Below are positions 1 through 8,464 of a stretch of 64,000 bases of DNA, piece by piece. The notes under the pieces are model-generated. The model was given only the letters and a program-made list of their open reading frames with translations. It ran no database searches and had not been told where the DNA came from. The first letter of the stretch is position 1. Every line of letters begins with the position of its first letter. The DNA comes from Actinomycetes bacterium (GTDB lineage: Bacteria; Actinomycetota; Acidimicrobiia; Acidimicrobiales; RAAP-2), in contig JAJYWG010000187.1 in assembly GCA_021791615.1 (NCBI GenBank), forward strand, positions 7,573 through 71,572, read 5' to 3'. The position numbers were made by a program, and so were the translations under genes.

Positions 1-2520
1 CCCTGTCGGTGGCTCGCTCTCGTAGTAGCGGTCCAGGGTGTCCACCATCGCGGCCCGGTCGGGGACGGCGACGACGGTCGTCTGGAAGGTGAGCGGTTCG
101 CCCTCACGGTTGGAGAGCGTTGGTGGGCGCTCGCACCGGGCGATATAGGCCGCGATCTCCATTGCATCGCCGTCGTCCAGCAGGTCGAGCACCTCAGCCT
201 CTCGCCCCGGGAACACGGAGAACAACCCCCCAAGGAAGCGGTACCCGGTCCCTACCGGTACCGCCCGCCCGCAGACGACCATCCCGGCCTGAGCCTGCCT
301 GCTGAACGACTTGTCCTCGACCGCGAGGGTCTCGGCAGATCTGAGGTCGCGTACAGTGACGCCTTCACCCGGGCGGGCGCTCTCGACCTCGTAGAGCGTC
401 CTGTCCGTGAGCTCCCACGACTGGGCCATGAGCACCTCGTCGGGCGGGAGGAGCGGCGCGCGCGCTGCCAAGAACCGGTCGAACCACCCCATCTCGGCCA
501 GCACCAGGTCCAAAGTCAGCGGGTCTCGTGCGGCCTGCTGCACCGCCGGACTCTGCAAGACGTCGTCGGTCAAGTCGTCGGATGTGAGGAGGTCGGCCCG
601 GGCAAGCACCACCGCGATCAGGTCGGACTTTGCCTCGGAGCCGCCAAAGTGGACGAACTTCGTTGCCTTGTGGATGAGCCAATCGACGCGCTCTTCGAGC
701 GGCACGGTGGCATTCCGGCCCGCGTGGCAGTGCTTGAACTTCCTCCCTGAACCGCACCAGCACGGTGTGTTGCGGCCGATTGATCGCGGCGCGGTGTCGA
801 CGTGGCGTCGAGCGCGCTCGATGATCTCGATGTCCGGACTGCCCTGCCCTTCCTCCTCGAGCCGGCGGTAGAGCTTCAATGCGCCATCGGCGTCACCGCG
901 GTCCGAGCGGTACCAGGCAAGCCGCTCGACGCCGGGCAGCCAACGCGAGTCGGCCTCGACGGCGATCTCGAGTGAGGCGTGGGCGGCGAGCGGATCGTTG
1001 CGAGCCTCGGCGGCGATTGCCTCGAGGTACCGGGCCGCGGCTTGGTGCTGCGGGGCCGAGGCCCGATGGACGAGGAGGCGGGCAAACGCTGCGAGCTTGT
1101 CGATGCCCTCTTCATCGGCGTTCGCTTCGGCGAGGACCTCGTCGACGGCAATGTCGACGAGGTCGGGATCGGCGAGCGTCTCGAGCAGGGGACGCACGAG
1201 GTGGGGTGAACTGTCCGTGTCGACCATCGCGTTGACCAGGACCGCGATCCGCTTGGCTGCGCTCGGATCGTCATCGAGACGCCCGAAGATCCTCGACCAG
1301 CGTCTCAGGGAGCGAGCATCGCTCCACAGTTCTTCGTCGTCGGCGACCAATGCTCCGCGGATCTCGAGCCCGATCTCGTCGAGCAGGCGACCCAGGGGTG
1401 GGAGCGGCGTGGTGAAGGCCTCGGGGTCGTCGGCAAGCGCGGCGATCACGACTGCGTCGATCTCTTGAGGGAGGCCGTCCTCTTGCGCACCCAGCTCGTA
1501 CGCTGCTCTCAAGAGGTCGCACACTGCCGGATCGACGATCGGCACGGCGTCGAGCACGCTGATGTGTACGGTGTCGCCACGCCGGCGTACCGCCAGCGTG
1601 TCACCTTCCGAGAACGCGCCGAGCCATCCTTCGGGGCCGTGCCAGATCGTCGATGGGACGTGAGATGTGCGTGACGAGAACTCGTCCACATGGACGTCTA
1701 CCAACTGCTCCTCGCTCTTGCGACCGTCATCGCCGCCTGGCAGCGCCACCGCGAATGCGTCGTCCACCGCGAGCAGCGCGAGGTCGGGGGTCGCGTCGAT
1801 GGCGTCGACGGCGATCTCTCTTTCCGTAAGCACGTGGGTGAGCACAATCCCAGCGGTGATCGATCGTCGGTTCACCACCCGGTCTCCTGGCAGCAGTGCA
1901 AGGTCTTCGTTCTTGGTCACCAATGCGTCGAAGACCGCGTCGATCATTGTGCTGAAGGGCATCTGATCCAATGGCAGGTCGAGTGAGACGGTCACCTCCT
2001 CCAAGAGCTGCTCGATGGACGAGACGCGGACCTTTTCGGCCGCCGCCAAGAACGCCGTGGCGATCTCGGCCGGTTCCGGCGGTGGCAGCAGTTCGAGCAC
2101 CGTGCAGTAGGCGTCGAGGTTGAACCTCGGGCCCCCATCCCCACTGGCTCCATCCCCATCGGCTCCGTCCCCGTCGGCTCCGTCCCCGTCACCAGCTTCG
2201 GCCTTGGCGACGCTTTTCACAAAACCCAAGAGCGCTCGCGTGAGAAGGGAACCAGCGACCCGCTCCTCCATGTCAGTGCCGAGCATCCGTTCGGCCGCAG
2301 CGCGCACCGCGGGTGGATCGCCAGCGACGATCTGGAACGCGACACACCGGCAGAGGAGGTCGTGCTCGTGGGCGCGCAAACGGCGGTCGGTGAAGTCTCC
2401 TTCCCGAGCACGTACGACGGCGAGGACGTCGTCGATGCCCGTCGCGACGCCGTCGTCGAGACCCGCGTCCGCGAGGGTGGGGAACAGCGCAGTGATCAGG
2501 TCGAGAGGATCACGGGCCAT
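1..2520 (-). CDS. SEC-C motif protein, 5' part (runs off left edge)
   Basis: An open frame of 840 codons has no stop before the left edge, so only the N-terminal part is present. The ATG at 2520 lies inside the end of cydC (11-nt overlap), which implies translational coupling in the cydDC operon. Around residues 583-602 there is a textbook SEC-C zinc motif (CWCGSGRKFKHCH). The ~580 residues before it are acidic, with no transmembrane segment that I recognise. Near residue 115 (nt 2134-2190) a run of Gly-Asp-Gly-Ala repeats comes from a DNA tandem repeat. SEC-C motifs occur in SecA and in many uncharacterised proteins, where they bind zinc. A role tied to CydDC is only suggested by linkage. 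The function is unknown. Confidence 0.85.
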   Translation of the reverse strand, partial: MARDPLDLITALFPTLADAGLDDGVATGIDDVLAVVRAREGDFTDRRLRAHEHDLLCRCVAFQIVAGDPPAVRAAAERMLGTDMEERVAGSLLTRALLGFVKSVAKAEAGDGDGADGDGADGDGASGDGGPRFNLDAYCTVLELLPPPEPAEIATAFLAAAEKVRVSSIEQLLEEVTVSLDLPLDQMPFSTMIDAVFDALVTKNEDLALLPGDRVVNRRSITAGIVLTHVLTEREIAVDAIDATPDLALLAVDDAFAVALPGGDDGRKSEEQLVDVHVDEFSSRTSHVPSTIWHGPEGWLGAFSEGDTLAVRRRGDTVHISVLDAVPIVDPAVCDLLRAAYELGAQEDGLPQEIDAVVIAALADDPEAFTTPLPPLGRLLDEIGLEIRGALVADDEELWSDARSLRRWSRIFGRLDDDPSAAKRIAVLVNAMVDTDSSPHLVRPLLETLADPDLVDIAVDEVLAEANADEEGIDKLAAFARLLVHRASAPQHQAAARYLEAIAAEARNDPLAAHASLEIAVEADSRWLPGVERLAWYRSDRGDADGALKLYRRLEEEGQGSPDIEIIERARRHVDTAPRSIGRNTPCWCGSGRKFKHCHAGRNATVPLEERVDWLIHKATKFVHFGGSEAKSDLIAVVLARADLLTSDDLTDDVLQSPAVQQAARDPLTLDLVLAEMGWFDRFLAARAPLLPPDEVLMAQSWELTDRTLYEVESARPGEGVTVRDLRSAETLAVEDKSFSRQAQAGMVVCGRAVPVGTGYRFLGGLFSVFPGREAEVLDLLDDGDAMEIAAYIARCERPPTLSNREGEPLTFQTTVVAVPDRAAMVDTLDRYYESEPPTG

Positions 2521-4264
2521 GGAGAGAGGGTAGCGGTTTGGCGATCGTGTGCGCAGAGCCGTCGGGGACGGCCTTCCAGAGGACCGTCGTGCGGCCCCGG
2601 TCGATGCGGATGACCTGGTCGACATCGCGCAGGTCGTCCGCGCGGTGGGTCACGAGGAGCACCGTCCGCTCCCGGGCAGCGGCGAGGACGTCGCTCAACA
2701 GGAGCGCTGCGGTGGGCCGGTCAAGCCCGGCCGTCGCCTCGTCGAGCACGAGGACGGGTGCGTCCATGAGCAGCGCACGGGCGACGGCGACTCGCTGGCG
2801 CTGCCCGCCGGAGAGCCGCGCACCCTCTTCGCCAACTGCGGTGTCCAGCCCTGTGGGCAAGGTGGCAACCCAGGAGGCGAGCTGGGCCTCGGCGACGACT
2901 CGGCGGACAAGCTCGTCACCGGCGTCAGGCCGGCCGAGGGTGATGTTGTGCCGCAGGGTCCCGGTGAACAGGTGAGCGTGCTGGTCGACCAGCGCGACCG
3001 TCCGGCGGACGTCGGCTTGGGTGAGGCGTGCCACGTCGATGCCTCCGAGCGCGGCCGTCCCCGAGTCGAGGGGCCAGAAGCGCAGCAGCACGTTCACGAG
3101 GCTGCTCTTCCCCGACCCGCTCGCGCCGACCACCCCGACCGTGCTGCCGGCGGGTGCCGACAGGTCCGCGTCCCGCAGGGCCCAGGGCAGGTCGTCGCGG
3201 TAACGGAGCGTGGCCCGCTCCACAGTCACCTCGGGACAGCCCGGCGGCAGCGCGCACGGCTCTGCGGGGTCGGCGACGGGCACGGGGACGGCTCCCACGG
3301 CGAGCAGCCTGCGCCCGGCGGCCACCACGTGACGGGTGCGCAGCGTGGCCATCGCCAGCGAGGGGACCGGTTCGAAGGCGCCGATCGCCGCGAGCGGGAG
3401 CACGGCCAGCATGACTGGTTCGAGGTGGTGTGACTGCAGCGCGCGCACCCCGACCACGAGCACGCCCACGACGGCGACCCCGACCAAGGCGGTGACGATC
3501 GCCGACGTGGTCCCGGCCGCCAGAGCGCGGCGCCGGGCCAGCGAGGTGAGCTCCGCGTCGAGCGCATCGATCCGCTCGATTGAGGCCTGGTCCGCGCCGA
3601 AGGCCAGCAGGTCGGGCGCACCTCGGACCAGGTCGACCACATGGGCCGACAGCTCACCGCGCAGCTCGGCTTCCCTGGCCGCTGCGCGGCTCCCGGCGCT
3701 GAGCACGGCCGCCGTCGGGGTGACGACCACGGCGGCCAGCAGCGACGCTGCGAGGATGAGCCCGGCTTCGGGCAGGATCAGCGCGACGACGACCACGGCC
3801 AGGGTGGCCGCGGCCGTGGTCGTGGCGACCGGGAGCAGTCCGCGCAGGTACAGGTCGCCCAAGGCGTCGACGTCGTCGGTCGCCCGGGCCAGCAGGTCGC
3901 CGCTGTGCCAGGCGCGCAGCCCGGCGGGGGAGAGCGGCTCGAGCCGGTCGTACAGCCAGACCCGCCACCGGCCGAGGGTGCGAAACGCCACGTCGTGGGC
4001 GACCAGGCGCTCGCCGTAACGCAGTGGTCCGCGCAAGAAGGCGAGGACTTCGACCGCGGCGAGCACGCCGGCGATCGCGCCCAGTCCCGGCCGGAACGCG
4101 GCACGGTCGACGACGTAGCCCGAACCGGCGAGGAGGCCGACGGTGGCCATGGCCGCCGCGACCCCAAGAAGCGTGGCGAGAGCCAAACGGCTCCACGACG
4201 GCCGGCCGATCCGCACGAGGCGTCCGACGACTTCGGCCGCAGGTAGCCTCCGAGGTTCGGTCAC
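2510..4264 (-). CDS. cydC: CydC subunit of CydDC ABC exporter
   Basis: This 584-residue half-transporter pairs with CydD. The heterodimer exports cysteine/glutathione in ATP-dependent fashion and is needed to assemble cytochrome bd and periplasmic haem proteins. The N-terminal half has six hydrophobic helices. The C-terminal ATPase shows Walker A GASGSGKSS, signature LSGGQRQR and Walker B VLVLDEATAGLD. The frame is open further upstream, but the GTG at 4264 overlaps the cydD stop as GTGA, and the protein then begins at the normal family position; the upstream extension is arginine-rich shadow sequence. No cydAB genes lie in the window. Confidence 0.93.
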   Translation of the reverse strand: MTEPRRLPAAEVVGRLVRIGRPSWSRLALATLLGVAAAMATVGLLAGSGYVVDRAAFRPGLGAIAGVLAAVEVLAFLRGPLRYGERLVAHDVAFRTLGRWRVWLYDRLEPLSPAGLRAWHSGDLLARATDDVDALGDLYLRGLLPVATTTAAATLAVVVVALILPEAGLILAASLLAAVVVTPTAAVLSAGSRAAAREAELRGELSAHVVDLVRGAPDLLAFGADQASIERIDALDAELTSLARRRALAAGTTSAIVTALVGVAVVGVLVVGVRALQSHHLEPVMLAVLPLAAIGAFEPVPSLAMATLRTRHVVAAGRRLLAVGAVPVPVADPAEPCALPPGCPEVTVERATLRYRDDLPWALRDADLSAPAGSTVGVVGASGSGKSSLVNVLLRFWPLDSGTAALGGIDVARLTQADVRRTVALVDQHAHLFTGTLRHNITLGRPDAGDELVRRVVAEAQLASWVATLPTGLDTAVGEEGARLSGGQRQRVAVARALLMDAPVLVLDEATAGLDRPTAALLLSDVLAAARERTVLLVTHRADDLRDVDQVIRIDRGRTTVLWKAVPDGSAHTIAKPLPSLHGP

Positions 4265-6006
4265 GCCTGGACCCCGACCGCCGACGCGTGCCCCGCGTCG
4301 ATCAGCACGGTCCGGTCGATGCGGGCAACCAGCTCGGGGCGATGGGCCGCCACCACCACCGATCGCCCCTCGAACCACGGCGCGAGGTTCGATCGCAGTA
4401 GCTCCTCGGTGAGCGAGTCGAGATGGGCGACCGGCTCGTCGAGCAGCACCACCGGGACGTCGCGCACGATGGCACGGGCGAGGGCCACGCGTTGTCGCTC
4501 CCCGGCGCTCACGCTGAGCCCGCTCTCTCCGACCGGGGTGGCCAGGCCCATCGGGAGCTCGGCCACCAGCTCGGCCAGTCCGCACTGCTCGCACGCCCAC
4601 CCGAGCTGCGCGTCGGTCGCGCCGGGTGCACCCAGGCGGAGGTTGTCGGCCAGCGTCCCGGTGAACAGGTAAGGGCGCTGGGGTACCCACGCGACGTGCC
4701 GGCGCCACGAGCTGCAAGCCACCGCGCGGAGGTCGACGCCGCCGACGTGGACACTCCCAACATCGGGGCGGACGAAGCCCATGAGGACGCCGAGCACGGT
4801 GGACTTCCCCGCGCCGGACGGTCCGACCAGGGCGACGTGCTCGCCCGGTTCGACCACCAGGTCGAAGTGGCGCAGGGCGGGCTCGCTGCGGCCGGGAAAG
4901 GTGACGCTCACCGCCTGCATGCACACGGGCTGGGTCGCGGGGTCGAGCGGCCCGGTCGCAGGTGCCCCGGCGACGTGCGCCGGTGGTGTGTCAGCCGGCA
5001 CGTCCAGGACGTCGAGAATGCGTTGGGCCGCTGCCTGGCCTTCGGCGCTCGCGTGGAACTCGGCGCCGGCGCGGCGCAGCGGGAGGAAGACCTCGGGCGA
5101 GACCAGCAGCACGGCCAGCGCGGTCGACAGCGGGATCGACCCGTCGAGGAGGCGCAGCCCGAGGATCATCGCCACCAGGCCGGTCCCGATCCCGGCGAGG
5201 AACTCCATTGCCAGCGCCGAGAGGAACGCCACCCGTAGGGTCTTCATCGTCGTGACGCGCAGCCCTTCGCTGGCCTCGGCCACCTCCCGCCGTCCGTGGG
5301 CGGCCCGCCCGAACGCCCGCAGGGTCGCCAGACCTTGCACGAGCTCGAGGAAGCGCGCCGACAGTGACGAGAGCTTGCGCCATTGGCGCCGGGTCTGGCG
5401 CGACGCCTCGCGTCCGAACCACACCATTGCGATGGGCACGAGCGCTACGAGGCCGGCGAGCACGAGGAACGAGATCCAGTCGGTCCACGCCACCCACGCC
5501 AGGATCCCGAGGGGGGCGAGCCCGGCCAGGATCGCCTGTGGCAGATAGCGGCCGAAGTAGGTCTCGAGCGCGCTCGTCCCCCGGGTCGCGCTCAGCGAGA
5601 GCTCGCCGGCGCGCTCGCCGGTGAGCCACGCAGGCCCCAACGCGAGGGTATGGCGCACGAGCTGGCGTCGGAGGACCGACGTCACCTCGGCCGAGGTGCG
5701 TGCCGCGGCCGCTTCGCCCACCCAGCCGCACGCGGCGCGCACGGCGAAGGCGACGGCGACCCCGACGAGCAGGGGAGTGAGCGACGCGACGGTCGCGCGG
5801 TGACCGCTCGCGCCCGCAGCTCCGCTGTGCAGCAGGGCCCGGCTGATGACGTCGGCCAGGAGCACGGCTTGGACCACGATGCTGGCGGTGGCGACCAGAC
5901 CGACTGCGACGGCGGCGACCAGGTACCGGCGGGTGGCAGTGACTCGGGCGGTCAGGCGCCGATCAAACGGGCCGGAGGACCGGCGCTCGGCGACCGGGGT
6001 GGACAT
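4261..6006 (-). CDS. cydD: CydD subunit of CydDC ABC exporter
   Basis: This 581-residue ABC half-transporter is the first gene of the cydD-cydC-SEC-C operon. It has an N-terminal membrane domain with about six helices, including the LRAFGRA segment seen in CydD proteins. The ATPase domain has Walker A GPSGAGKST, signature LSVSAGERQR and Walker B VVLLDEPVAHLD. The start is ATG 6006. A TAGCGT hexamer ends 7 nt before it and there is no Shine-Dalgarno, so a leaderless transcript is likely. It works with CydC at the cytoplasmic membrane. Confidence 0.93.
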   Translation of the reverse strand: MSTPVAERRSSGPFDRRLTARVTATRRYLVAAVAVGLVATASIVVQAVLLADVISRALLHSGAAGASGHRATVASLTPLLVGVAVAFAVRAACGWVGEAAAARTSAEVTSVLRRQLVRHTLALGPAWLTGERAGELSLSATRGTSALETYFGRYLPQAILAGLAPLGILAWVAWTDWISFLVLAGLVALVPIAMVWFGREASRQTRRQWRKLSSLSARFLELVQGLATLRAFGRAAHGRREVAEASEGLRVTTMKTLRVAFLSALAMEFLAGIGTGLVAMILGLRLLDGSIPLSTALAVLLVSPEVFLPLRRAGAEFHASAEGQAAAQRILDVLDVPADTPPAHVAGAPATGPLDPATQPVCMQAVSVTFPGRSEPALRHFDLVVEPGEHVALVGPSGAGKSTVLGVLMGFVRPDVGSVHVGGVDLRAVACSSWRRHVAWVPQRPYLFTGTLADNLRLGAPGATDAQLGWACEQCGLAELVAELPMGLATPVGESGLSVSAGERQRVALARAIVRDVPVVLLDEPVAHLDSLTEELLRSNLAPWFEGRSVVVAAHRPELVARIDRTVLIDAGHASAVGVQA

Positions 6007-6013
6007 CGAAGCA

Positions 6014-6019
6014 ACGCTA
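6014..6019 (-). promoter_or_regulatory. -10 hexamer of cydD (leaderless)
   Basis: TAGCGT on the minus strand, 7 nt before the cydD ATG. No ribosome binding site fits in between, so transcription probably begins at or next to the start codon. Confidence 0.5.
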
Positions 6020-6098
6020 CCCAGCCGGGAGCGGCCGGGACACGTCGGAGCACGCCGGAGTGGCGAGGAGTACGGTAGATGCCCGGAGAGGGGCGGGC

Positions 6099-6815
6099 AT
6101 GTTCTTCATCATCTTCGGTTACCGCCGCAGGAGGACCGGCGAGGGGGTCGTGCTCTCGCAGTGCGCCAAGTGCCAGCAGGTCGGGCCCCATACGCTCATG
6201 GCCACCTCGACTTGGCTCACCTTGTTCTTCATCCCGATCATCCCCCTGCCTCGCCGGCACCGTCTCGTGTGCCGCCAGTGCGCCCACAAGACGACCGTCC
6301 GCGGTCTCGAGCTCGCTTCGGTGCGGGCGGCAATTGCCGGAGCCTCGTCCCCGGCGCTGAGCTACGGCGGGGGCGGGGGCACTGCGGTCAACACCGAGAA
6401 CTTGAGTGGTGTGGCGACGGCCCTCGGCGTGGACCCCACCGTCTCCCCGACGCCGTACGGCACCGCCGGGATCGGCGCGCCGCTTCCCCCGTTTGTCCCC
6501 GGCGCCTCGGCACCCGCCGTCATACCGACCGCAGTGTCGACTGCAGCGCCGACCACTGTGCCGGCCACCATGCCGTTCGGAGCGACGCGCGGCCAGGTGG
6601 CCCCGATGACGGCGTCCCAGCCGCTCACCGGCGCGACCCCGGTTGCGGCCGGGGGGAACCTCGAAGCGAACGGACTGCCCGGAGGAGCGGGGGAGGGAGG
6701 AATGCAGCGTTGGTACCCCGATCCCGGAGGCGACCCGCACGTCCGGTGCTACTGGGACGGGTCCCAGTGGTCAGCGCGCGCTCGTTGGGACGGGCAGCAC
6801 TGGGTGCCGTTCTGA
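6099..6815 (+). CDS. Zinc-ribbon membrane protein with C-terminal DUF2510
   Basis: The protein has 238 residues. The N-terminus matches the zinc_ribbon_15 type: FFIIFGYRRR, then CAKC and CRQC pairs flanking a short hydrophobic FFIPIIPL stretch. A long Ala/Pro/Thr-rich linker follows. The C-terminus is a DUF2510 motif (WYPDPGGDPHVRCYWDG) common in actinobacterial membrane and envelope proteins. I chose ATG 6099 because GGAGAGGGG lies about 7 nt upstream and the ribbon then starts at residue 1; a TACGGT hexamer at 6071 could be its -10. It is divergent from cydD. The biochemical function is unknown. Confidence 0.8.
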   Translation: MFFIIFGYRRRRTGEGVVLSQCAKCQQVGPHTLMATSTWLTLFFIPIIPLPRRHRLVCRQCAHKTTVRGLELASVRAAIAGASSPALSYGGGGGTAVNTENLSGVATALGVDPTVSPTPYGTAGIGAPLPPFVPGASAPAVIPTAVSTAAPTTVPATMPFGATRGQVAPMTASQPLTGATPVAAGGNLEANGLPGGAGEGGMQRWYPDPGGDPHVRCYWDGSQWSARARWDGQHWVPF

Positions 6816-6895
6816 CGGCGCGCACGGGCCGAGCCAGGTGCCCGGTGCCGTTTTGACGGCGCTGCCGGGCGAGCGCGACAGGTCGTAAGCGCGCC

Positions 6896-6937
6896 GGCCG
6901 TGAAGGTCAGGCCGTGAAGGTCAGGCCGTAAAGGTCA
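6896..6937. repeat. 14-bp tandem repeat x3 at thiolase 3' end
   Basis: Three copies of a 14-bp unit (GGCCGTGAAGGTCA, last copy with one change) span the stop codon of the downstream minus-strand gene. The last copy encodes its final residues, so the array looks like a duplication of the gene end. Confidence 0.85.
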
Positions 6938-8459
6938 GGCCCTCGACGTGGATCGTGGCACCGATCAGCTCACCTGTCCCTTCGACGAGCTGGGTTGCCA
7001 GCGATCGGTCATGGCTGACTGCGACACATCGGGCCGGGGTGGGTCCGCGGCCCTGGCCGGCGTTCTGGCCGGCGTTCTGATCGGCGTTCTGATCGGCGTT
7101 CTGATCGGCATTCTGATCGGCGTCTCCGACATCGGCCACGACCACGACCCGTGCTGGAGATGTCTGCTCGCACGTGACGGTGAACGACGCGACGCGTGCC
7201 TCGCCATGGTGATTGTCGAGCACGTCGACCGTGGGCGTCGCAGCGGCGGCTTCGGTAGCCAGGTCGTCGATGAGCGGCGGCCGGCCATCGGGTGCAGCCG
7301 ACCACACGGCCAACCCGGGCTTGGTGAGGAGCCCGCAGACGGTCGTCACCACGCCGAGCGCCGTTGGGTTCGCCCGCAGCGCGGGAACGAGCGCCGTCGT
7401 CGCCTGGTACACGAAATTGTTGAACGGACCGCCGGCGAACGCCATGCCCCCGGTGACCGTGGGGGTGCCGTCGAGTGGTAGTCCCAGCTCGCGCTGCTGC
7501 ACCCGGACTGCTGCGGGGAAGCAGGAGTAGACCTCGATCATGTCGGCGTCGGCCACCGGCCGGCCGATCCGTCGCGCCGCGGCACGCCCGAGCACTTCCA
7601 TTGCCGGCCAACGATGCAGGTACCGGCGCCGGCTGAGAGACACGGCGTGATTGGCGTCGATCCCGACCAAGGGGAAGACCCATCGATCCGCCGGAATTCC
7701 GTGCCGGCGGGCCGCCTCGGCCGAGCACACGACAAGAGCCGCTGCCTGGTCCACCGTCCACTGGGTGGCATGCCACTTGTTGTAGGGGTAGGCGAGCAGG
7801 CGGTTGCCAGGCCCCGAGGTGGCAATGGCATGGGCTGACCGGGGTGTCCCGAAGGCAGCGAGCGGGTTGTGCTGTGCGACGATGTTCATGCGTGCCCAGA
7901 GGTCTGCGATCTCCTCTTGGTGCTGGGCGCGCCCAACTCCCTCGTGGTGTCCCAGTGCGTTCTCGATGATGGCGTACTGCTGGACTGCCGGTACGAGCAT
8001 CCCGGTGCTCATCTCCGGAGGAGCGAAGAACTCCGGCTCGCGTGACTCGACGTTGTCGGGAGCTTCGCCGTGCTGGACGGTCTCGATCGCGCCGGGCGAC
8101 TTTGCCCATCGGCGGGCCTCGCCTCCGACCACCGCGGCGACAGACGACGCGCCGGTGGCGATCGCCCGTAACGCCTGGCTGACGAGGGTCTGCTGGGAGA
8201 TGCCGATCTCTCCCAAGTGGGTGCGGGCGTTTGGAGCACCCACGGCACGTGCGACCAGGCGGGCCGGGTCCGAGTAGCTCCAGGTGCCTTGGGGCACGGC
8301 GATCCTGTCGATCGAGGAGAGGAGCTGCGACGCCCCCGAGCGCGCGCCCGCATCGGCTGCGGCCGCATGGAGCGCCGACGCCATGAGCTCGTATGGCTCG
8401 GCCGGATGAGCAGCCGACCCGACACCCACCAGCACCGGGGTCCGCGGGTCCAAGTCCAT
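6921..8459 (-). CDS. Thiolase-like acetyl-CoA acetyltransferase family protein
   Basis: This 512-residue protein belongs to the actinobacterial thiolase-like group with an extra C-terminal OB-like domain. Visible family features are an N-terminal PVLVGVGSA strand, the ISQQTLVSQALRAIATG helix, SHD/LWAR-type segments, and a late CGLLTKPGLAVWS segment. The nucleophilic cysteine of true thiolases is absent from the expected helix, as I recall for this subgroup, so the reaction is uncertain (SCP2/acyl-CoA thioester chemistry is plausible). ATG 8459 begins 5 nt after the preceding stop, so the two genes form an operon. The C-terminal domain holds a DQNA tandem repeat (nt 7055-7124). Confidence 0.8.
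   Translation of the reverse strand: MDLDPRTPVLVGVGSAAHPAEPYELMASALHAAAADAGARSGASQLLSSIDRIAVPQGTWSYSDPARLVARAVGAPNARTHLGEIGISQQTLVSQALRAIATGASSVAAVVGGEARRWAKSPGAIETVQHGEAPDNVESREPEFFAPPEMSTGMLVPAVQQYAIIENALGHHEGVGRAQHQEEIADLWARMNIVAQHNPLAAFGTPRSAHAIATSGPGNRLLAYPYNKWHATQWTVDQAAALVVCSAEAARRHGIPADRWVFPLVGIDANHAVSLSRRRYLHRWPAMEVLGRAAARRIGRPVADADMIEVYSCFPAAVRVQQRELGLPLDGTPTVTGGMAFAGGPFNNFVYQATTALVPALRANPTALGVVTTVCGLLTKPGLAVWSAAPDGRPPLIDDLATEAAAATPTVDVLDNHHGEARVASFTVTCEQTSPARVVVVADVGDADQNADQNADQNADQNAGQNAGQGRGPTPARCVAVSHDRSLATQLVEGTGELIGATIHVEGLTFTA
7055..7124. repeat. 12-bp in-frame tandem repeat (DQNA units)
   Basis: About six copies of a 12-bp unit (GATCGGCGTTCT with small changes) lie inside the thiolase-like gene and encode repeated Asp-Gln-Asn-Ala/Gly. 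They sit in the C-terminal domain, presumably in a surface loop. Confidence 0.9.
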
Positions 8460-8464
8460 CGCGG

